From the NCBI GenBank assembly GCA_019449455.1, contig JAGRPO010000064.1, forward strand, positions 1 through 63,733: 63,733 bases of DNA, read 5' to 3'. Below are positions 60,678-63,733 of this stretch, in pieces. Position numbers and translations under genes: made by a program. This DNA is from Betaproteobacteria bacterium. Lineage in GTDB: Bacteria > Pseudomonadota > Gammaproteobacteria > Burkholderiales > Usitatibacteraceae. Position 1 is the stretch's first letter; every line of letters begins with the position of its first letter. Below the pieces are notes generated by a model. That model made no database searches. It worked only from the letters and a program-made list of their open reading frames with translations, and was not told the origin of the DNA.

Positions 60678-60715
60678 AGGGGACGGTTCCCAGGAACCGT
60701 CCCCTTTACCTTGCG
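60668..60715. repeat. 48-bp palindrome carrying the ends of two convergent genes
   Basis: Perfect 23-base arms (60668-60690 and 60693-60715) around CA. The inner part is GGGACGGTTCC/GGAACCGTCCC, the core also found at 26537-26600. The outer part contains GCAAGGTAA on each strand, which forms Ala-Arg-stop of the LysR gene and of srkA. It could serve as a bidirectional terminator although no T-run follows. I take it for a REP-like element with an inverted copy of flanking coding sequence. Confidence 0.8.
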
Positions 60716-61725
60716 GGGTCGAGCGGCGGCTCCTGCATCGCGGCGACCTGCTCCTTCAGCTCCAGCACGCGGTCCTGCCAGTACTTCTGCGTGTTGAACC
60801 ACGGGAAGGCCATCGGGAATGCGGGGTCGTTCCAGCGCCGCGCGAGCCACGCGGAGTAGTGCAGCAGCCGCAGCGTGCGCAGCGCCTCCACGAGGGCCAG
60901 CTCGTGGCCGTCGAACGTCGCGAAATCCTCGTAGCCGGCGAGCACGTGGCGAAGCTGCGCCGACATCGAGGCGCGATCGCCGGACAGCAGCATCCAGAGA
61001 TCCTGCACCGCAGGACCGGTTCGCGCATCGTCGAAGTCGACGAAGTGCGGGCCGCCCGGCGTCCACAGCACGTTGCCCGCGTGGCAGTCGCCGTGCAGGC
61101 GGATGCGCGCCACGCCTGCGGCCCGGTCGAAGGCACGCTGCGCCCCCTCGATGGCGAGCGCCGCGGCGCCCGACCAGGCCTCGCGCAGGTCCGCGGGGAT
61201 GAAGTCGTGGGCGAGGAGCCAGTCGCGCGAGGCCGTGCCGAACGACGCGACGTCCAGCGCCGGGCGGTGCTCGAAGGGCTTCGTCGCGCCCACGCCGTGG
61301 ATGCGGCCGATGAACCGCCCCAGCCACTCGAGGGTGTTGGGATCCTCGAGTTCGGGCGCGCGGCCGCCGCGGCGCGGATAGAGCGAGAAGCGGTACCCGG
61401 CGTGGTGATGCAGCGTGGTGCCGCCGATCTCGAGCGCGGCCACCACGGGGATCTCGCGCGCGGCGAGCTCGCTGGCGAATTCGTGCTCCTCCAGGATCTC
61501 CTCGTCCGTCCAGCGCGCGGGGCGGTAGAACTTGGCGACGAGGAAGCGGGCGTCGCCGAGAGGGCCGCCCTGGTCCTCCTCGAGCCCGATCTGGTAGACG
61601 CGGTTCTCGTAGCTGTTCAGGGCGAGCTGCCGGCCGTCGGCCAGGAAGCCCACGCTCTCGACGGCGTTCAGCACGACATCGGGCGTGAGGCCGGCATAGG
61701 GCGGGGCGATGAAGGTGTCGTTCAC
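60706..61725 (-). CDS. srkA: Stress-response kinase A (SrkA/YihE-like)
   Basis: A 339-residue kinase of the aminoglycoside-phosphotransferase fold. LALNSYENRVYQIG and VAKFYRPARWTDEEILEEHEF match SrkA, and the catalytic parts are LHGDCHAGNVLW and FVDFDDART. In E. coli SrkA is a Cpx-regulated Ser/Thr kinase protecting against cell death. The GTG at 61725 aligns with the family's start. A TACAAT -10 ends seven bases before it, so the transcript may be leaderless, since GAGGAG is flush with the codon. Its stop is supplied by the palindrome. Confidence 0.9.
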   Translation of the reverse strand: MNDTFIAPPYAGLTPDVVLNAVESVGFLADGRQLALNSYENRVYQIGLEEDQGGPLGDARFLVAKFYRPARWTDEEILEEHEFASELAAREIPVVAALEIGGTTLHHHAGYRFSLYPRRGGRAPELEDPNTLEWLGRFIGRIHGVGATKPFEHRPALDVASFGTASRDWLLAHDFIPADLREAWSGAAALAIEGAQRAFDRAAGVARIRLHGDCHAGNVLWTPGGPHFVDFDDARTGPAVQDLWMLLSGDRASMSAQLRHVLAGYEDFATFDGHELALVEALRTLRLLHYSAWLARRWNDPAFPMAFPWFNTQKYWQDRVLELKEQVAAMQEPPLDPAR

Positions 61726-61880
61726 CTCCTCATTGTACGGCCGCCCCCGATTGGGATGATGCGGCGCAACAATGCACCCGCACGGTGCGCGCCGACGCCG
61801 GTCCCCCAGGGCGCACCGGGAGCGAACACGCGTGGCACGCCTCATGCTCTGTCAACGCAAGTCACGCGGGAGCACACGCC

Positions 61881-62867
61881 ATGCATTCGATCTCGCCCAT
61901 CCTTCGCCGATTGTCGCGACGGCGCGCCGCAGAGCCGGGCGATGCCGCCGCGTGGCTCGATGCGGACGAGTCCTGCGCGCTGTGGGGCGCCGTCCTCGAC
62001 GGCGCGTTGCCGGAACTCGAGCTCGGCGCGCTCCTCGCCGCGTTCGCGATCGCGGGCGAATCGCCGGACGAGCTGCTCGGCCTGCACCGGGCGCTGGCCG
62101 CGCGGCAGGCTCGGTTCGCGCCCGCGCTCGCGCGCCCCGCCGTGTCGATCCCCGTCCATGGGCTCGTGCCCGGCGAGGCGGCGTTCTCCGTGCTCCTCGC
62201 GCTGTTCCTGCGACGCTTCGACGTGCCGGTCGTGATGCACGGACCGCTCGACGCGCCGGAGGGACCCTCGGCGCCGGTGCTGCTTCGGGAGCTCGGCGTG
62301 ATGCCCAGCGCGTCGCTCGCCGATGCCGATCGCGAACTCTGCGCGACCGGCATCGCGTTCCTGCCCGTCCAGCTGCTGTCGCCGCCGCTGGGCGACTTGC
62401 TCGCGCTGCGCTCCCGGCTGGGATCGGTCAACTCGGCGCACATCGCGGCGCATGCCCTGGATCCGGGTGCCATGGGGGCGGTGCGCCTTGCCATGACGGT
62501 GCCGGGAACGCCGAGCGCGCGGCTCGCCGCCCTGGTCGCCGGGACGCAAGGCGAAGCGCTGCTGCTGGGCTGGCCCGCGGGCGCGCCGGCGGGCAACCTC
62601 TCGTTTCGCCCGCGCGTCACGCTCCTTTCGGGCGGCGCGCACACCGTCCTGTTCGAGGCGGAAAGCGTCGATCGCTCGGCCCCTGCGGGCCTGCCGGATT
62701 CGCCGCAGCTCGTGCCGTGGATCCGGGCGGTGGTCGAGCGCCGGGAGCCCGCCCCGCTGCCGCTCGTGAATCTGGCCACCGCTTGCGTGCATGCCGCGGG
62801 CGCCGCCGCGGACTTCACCGAAGCCAAGGCCATCGTGGCTCTCCAGTCCGGGCGAATGGCCGCCTGA
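61881..62867 (+). CDS. ybiB: YbiB-like protein (TrpD2 family)
   Basis: A 328-residue protein similar to anthranilate phosphoribosyltransferase in fold. PELELGALLAAFAIAGESPDELLG and SVNSAHIAAHALDPGAMG match E. coli YbiB, a TrpD2 protein that binds nucleic acid rather than catalysing phosphoribosyl transfer. The phosphoribosyl-diphosphate motif of TrpD is absent. GGGAG lies nine bases before the ATG. It is divergent from srkA. No LexA box was recognised upstream, although ybiB is damage-inducible in E. coli. Confidence 0.85.
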   Translation: MHSISPILRRLSRRRAAEPGDAAAWLDADESCALWGAVLDGALPELELGALLAAFAIAGESPDELLGLHRALAARQARFAPALARPAVSIPVHGLVPGEAAFSVLLALFLRRFDVPVVMHGPLDAPEGPSAPVLLRELGVMPSASLADADRELCATGIAFLPVQLLSPPLGDLLALRSRLGSVNSAHIAAHALDPGAMGAVRLAMTVPGTPSARLAALVAGTQGEALLLGWPAGAPAGNLSFRPRVTLLSGGAHTVLFEAESVDRSAPAGLPDSPQLVPWIRAVVERREPAPLPLVNLATACVHAAGAAADFTEAKAIVALQSGRMAA

Positions 62868-62876
62868 CGATGACCT

Positions 62877-62901
62877 AACCCGTTATTAATAAAAGGGTTT
62901 T
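62877..62901. repeat. A/T-rich hairpin after ybiB
   Basis: AACCC (62877-62881) and GGGTT (62895-62899) flank the palindrome TTATTAATAA (62883-62892), and TT follows. It stands out in this very GC-rich segment. It may terminate ybiB weakly or provide an A/T-rich element for the next promoter. Confidence 0.35.
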
Positions 62902-62984
62902 CTGGCCCCCGGCGAGGCGGGGAACGGCCCCGGTATGCTAGACTGCCGGCTTCGCCGTGGCCCGGCACCAAACGGAGCGCCCCG

Positions 62985-63083
62985 ATGAAGAACCCCCTCG
63001 ACTCCCTTTGGGGCACCGTCGTTTGCGGGCTTGCCCTGACTGCGGTTCTCTACTACCTCGTGCGCACGCTGATGGGAGGCTGA
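62985..63083 (+). CDS. Small single-helix membrane protein, 32 residues
   Basis: MKNPLDSLWGTVVCGLALTA begins a 32-residue protein with one transmembrane helix (about 9-29, ending VLYYLVRTLMGG). GAGCGCC precedes the ATG at low strength. Its GGGAGG end codons act as the ribosome binding site of the next gene, whose start lies two bases after the stop, so the two are coupled. The place and size suggest an accessory subunit of the membrane protein that follows; no function is known. Confidence 0.65.
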   Translation: MKNPLDSLWGTVVCGLALTAVLYYLVRTLMGG

Positions 63084-63085
63084 CC

Positions 63086-63589
63086 GTGGATTTCGTTCAC
63101 TACGGGCTGGGCCGGTGGCTGCACATCATGGCCGGCGTGATGTGGGTGGGATTGCTCTACTACTTCAATTTCGTGCAGGCGGCGGCGATGAAGGACGCGC
63201 AGGCCGACGGCTCCGCGGCGGGCATCGCGAAGCACGTCGCGCCACGCGCGTTGCTGTACTTCCGCTGGGCCGCCGTCGTCACCTGGCTTGCGGGAATGTG
63301 GCTCCTCGGCGACAAGGCCGACGAGGCGTTCTTCTTCGGGGACCGCGCCTACATCCCCATCGGCGTCGGCGCGTGGCTGGGGACGATCATGTTCTTCAAC
63401 GTGTGGGCGATCATCTGGCCCAACCAGAAGAAGATCCTCGGCCTCGCGCCCGCGTCCGAGGACGAGAAGGCGCGCGCGAGGCGCGTGGCGTTCCTCGCCT
63501 CGCGGCTGAACGTGGCGCTTTCGATGCCGATGCTGTTCTTCATGTCGGCCTCGGGCGGGCTCTTCCGCACCGCGGTTTTCGGCGCCTGA
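63086..63589 (+). CDS. PuuD-like membrane protein (urate oxidase N domain only)
   Basis: A 167-residue membrane protein with four helices. GLGRWLHIMAGVMWVGLLYYFNFVQ and MFFNVWAIIWPNQKKILG are the hallmark of the Urate_ox_N/PuuD family. True PuuD has about 400 residues, more helices and a C-terminal cytochrome c; both are missing. His13 is a possible haem ligand. A GTG start at 63086 is fixed by GGGAGG upstream. It probably works with the downstream cytochrome b561-type protein; it is not a demonstrated urate enzyme. Confidence 0.82.
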   Translation: MDFVHYGLGRWLHIMAGVMWVGLLYYFNFVQAAAMKDAQADGSAAGIAKHVAPRALLYFRWAAVVTWLAGMWLLGDKADEAFFFGDRAYIPIGVGAWLGTIMFFNVWAIIWPNQKKILGLAPASEDEKARARRVAFLASRLNVALSMPMLFFMSASGGLFRTAVFGA

Positions 63590-63674
63590 GGCGGCGTCCC
63601 CCGGGCAGCGTGCCGGGACGCGGAATGCCGGCGCCCGCCGCGCTGTTGACACCTTTTTCGATGCGGGAAGGGCC

Positions 63675-63733
63675 ATGAGCGAAGAACCTCGCGTTAGGGT
63701 CGGCGTCTGGGACCTGCCCACGCGGCTTTTCCA
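63675..63733 (+). CDS. Cytochrome b561-type protein, N-terminal fragment
   Basis: The first 19 residues of a gene cut by the window edge: RVRVGVWDLPTRLF is the usual start of bacterial cytochrome b561/Ni-hydrogenase b-type subunits, where the Asp-Leu-Pro-Thr-Arg precedes the first haem helix. It follows the PuuD-like gene after 85 bases on the same strand, so the two may make a membrane electron-transfer unit. GGAAGGGCC precedes the ATG. Confidence 0.65.
   Translation, partial: MSEEPRVRVGVWDLPTRLF

Noticed and set aside
63646-63651. TTGACA before the b561-type gene
   Set aside because: No -10 box at 16-18 bases; a -10 there would overlap the start codon.

Overview
The window is a gene-dense, very GC-rich chromosomal segment. 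Gene content points to a Betaproteobacterium: trxA-rho next to a type B L31 gene, a 7Fe FdxA ferredoxin, the DUF1302/DUF1329 pair, a glcDEF cluster, an AddAB-like nuclease pair and FNR/Anr-type boxes. I cannot name the genus. I found no rRNA, tRNA, CRISPR array, prophage, insertion sequence or integrase. It reads as ordinary core chromosome with some little-studied operons.

Layout. 1-15.6 kb: a lipid-utilisation block. It holds the end of an acyl-CoA synthetase, a thioesterase behind a TetR-like palindrome, a FadN-type bifunctional beta-oxidation enzyme, a DUF3592 membrane protein, a thiolase, an exported Ntn-hydrolase acylase, and the envelope set DUF1302 (outer-membrane barrel), DUF1329 (periplasm), YCF48-type propeller (periplasm) and MMPL/RND permease (inner membrane). 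15.6-26.4 kb: housekeeping and accessory genes, including a MOSC protein, an SPFH/zinc-ribbon pair, a peroxiredoxin, a coupled Y-family polymerase-SDR-LysE operon, MsrC, a small charged periplasmic protein, oligopeptidase B and a DMT transporter. 26.4-40 kb: fhs behind two FNR-like boxes and a 64-bp palindrome, a Ser/Thr kinase with a cyclic-nucleotide domain, glcD-glcD2-glcE-glcF, a P-type ATPase and a GT-C glycosyltransferase.

40-50.9 kb: rpmE2, rho, trxA and fdxA, then a minus-strand run DUF2892-trxC-RND adaptor-RND pump-cydA-cydB. That run diverges from a CsoR-family repressor gene across a compact two-promoter, two-operator region. 50.9-63.7 kb: addB/addA-like genes, an alpha/beta hydrolase, corA, yceH, a 61-residue protein divergent from a GcvA-type LysR gene, srkA, ybiB, a 32-residue membrane protein with a truncated PuuD-like protein, and the start of a cytochrome b561-type gene.

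The most interesting points are: (1) the CsoR-type control region facing a thioredoxin/RND/cytochrome bd gene run, with a sensor whose second cysteine is out of register; (2) the four-compartment lipid-handling operon next to beta-oxidation genes; (3) two palindromes sharing one 11-bp core, one of which supplies the last codons and stop codons of two convergent genes; (4) FNR/Anr-like boxes at class II positions before fhs and fdxA. All functions are read from sequence alone; database searches were not possible.
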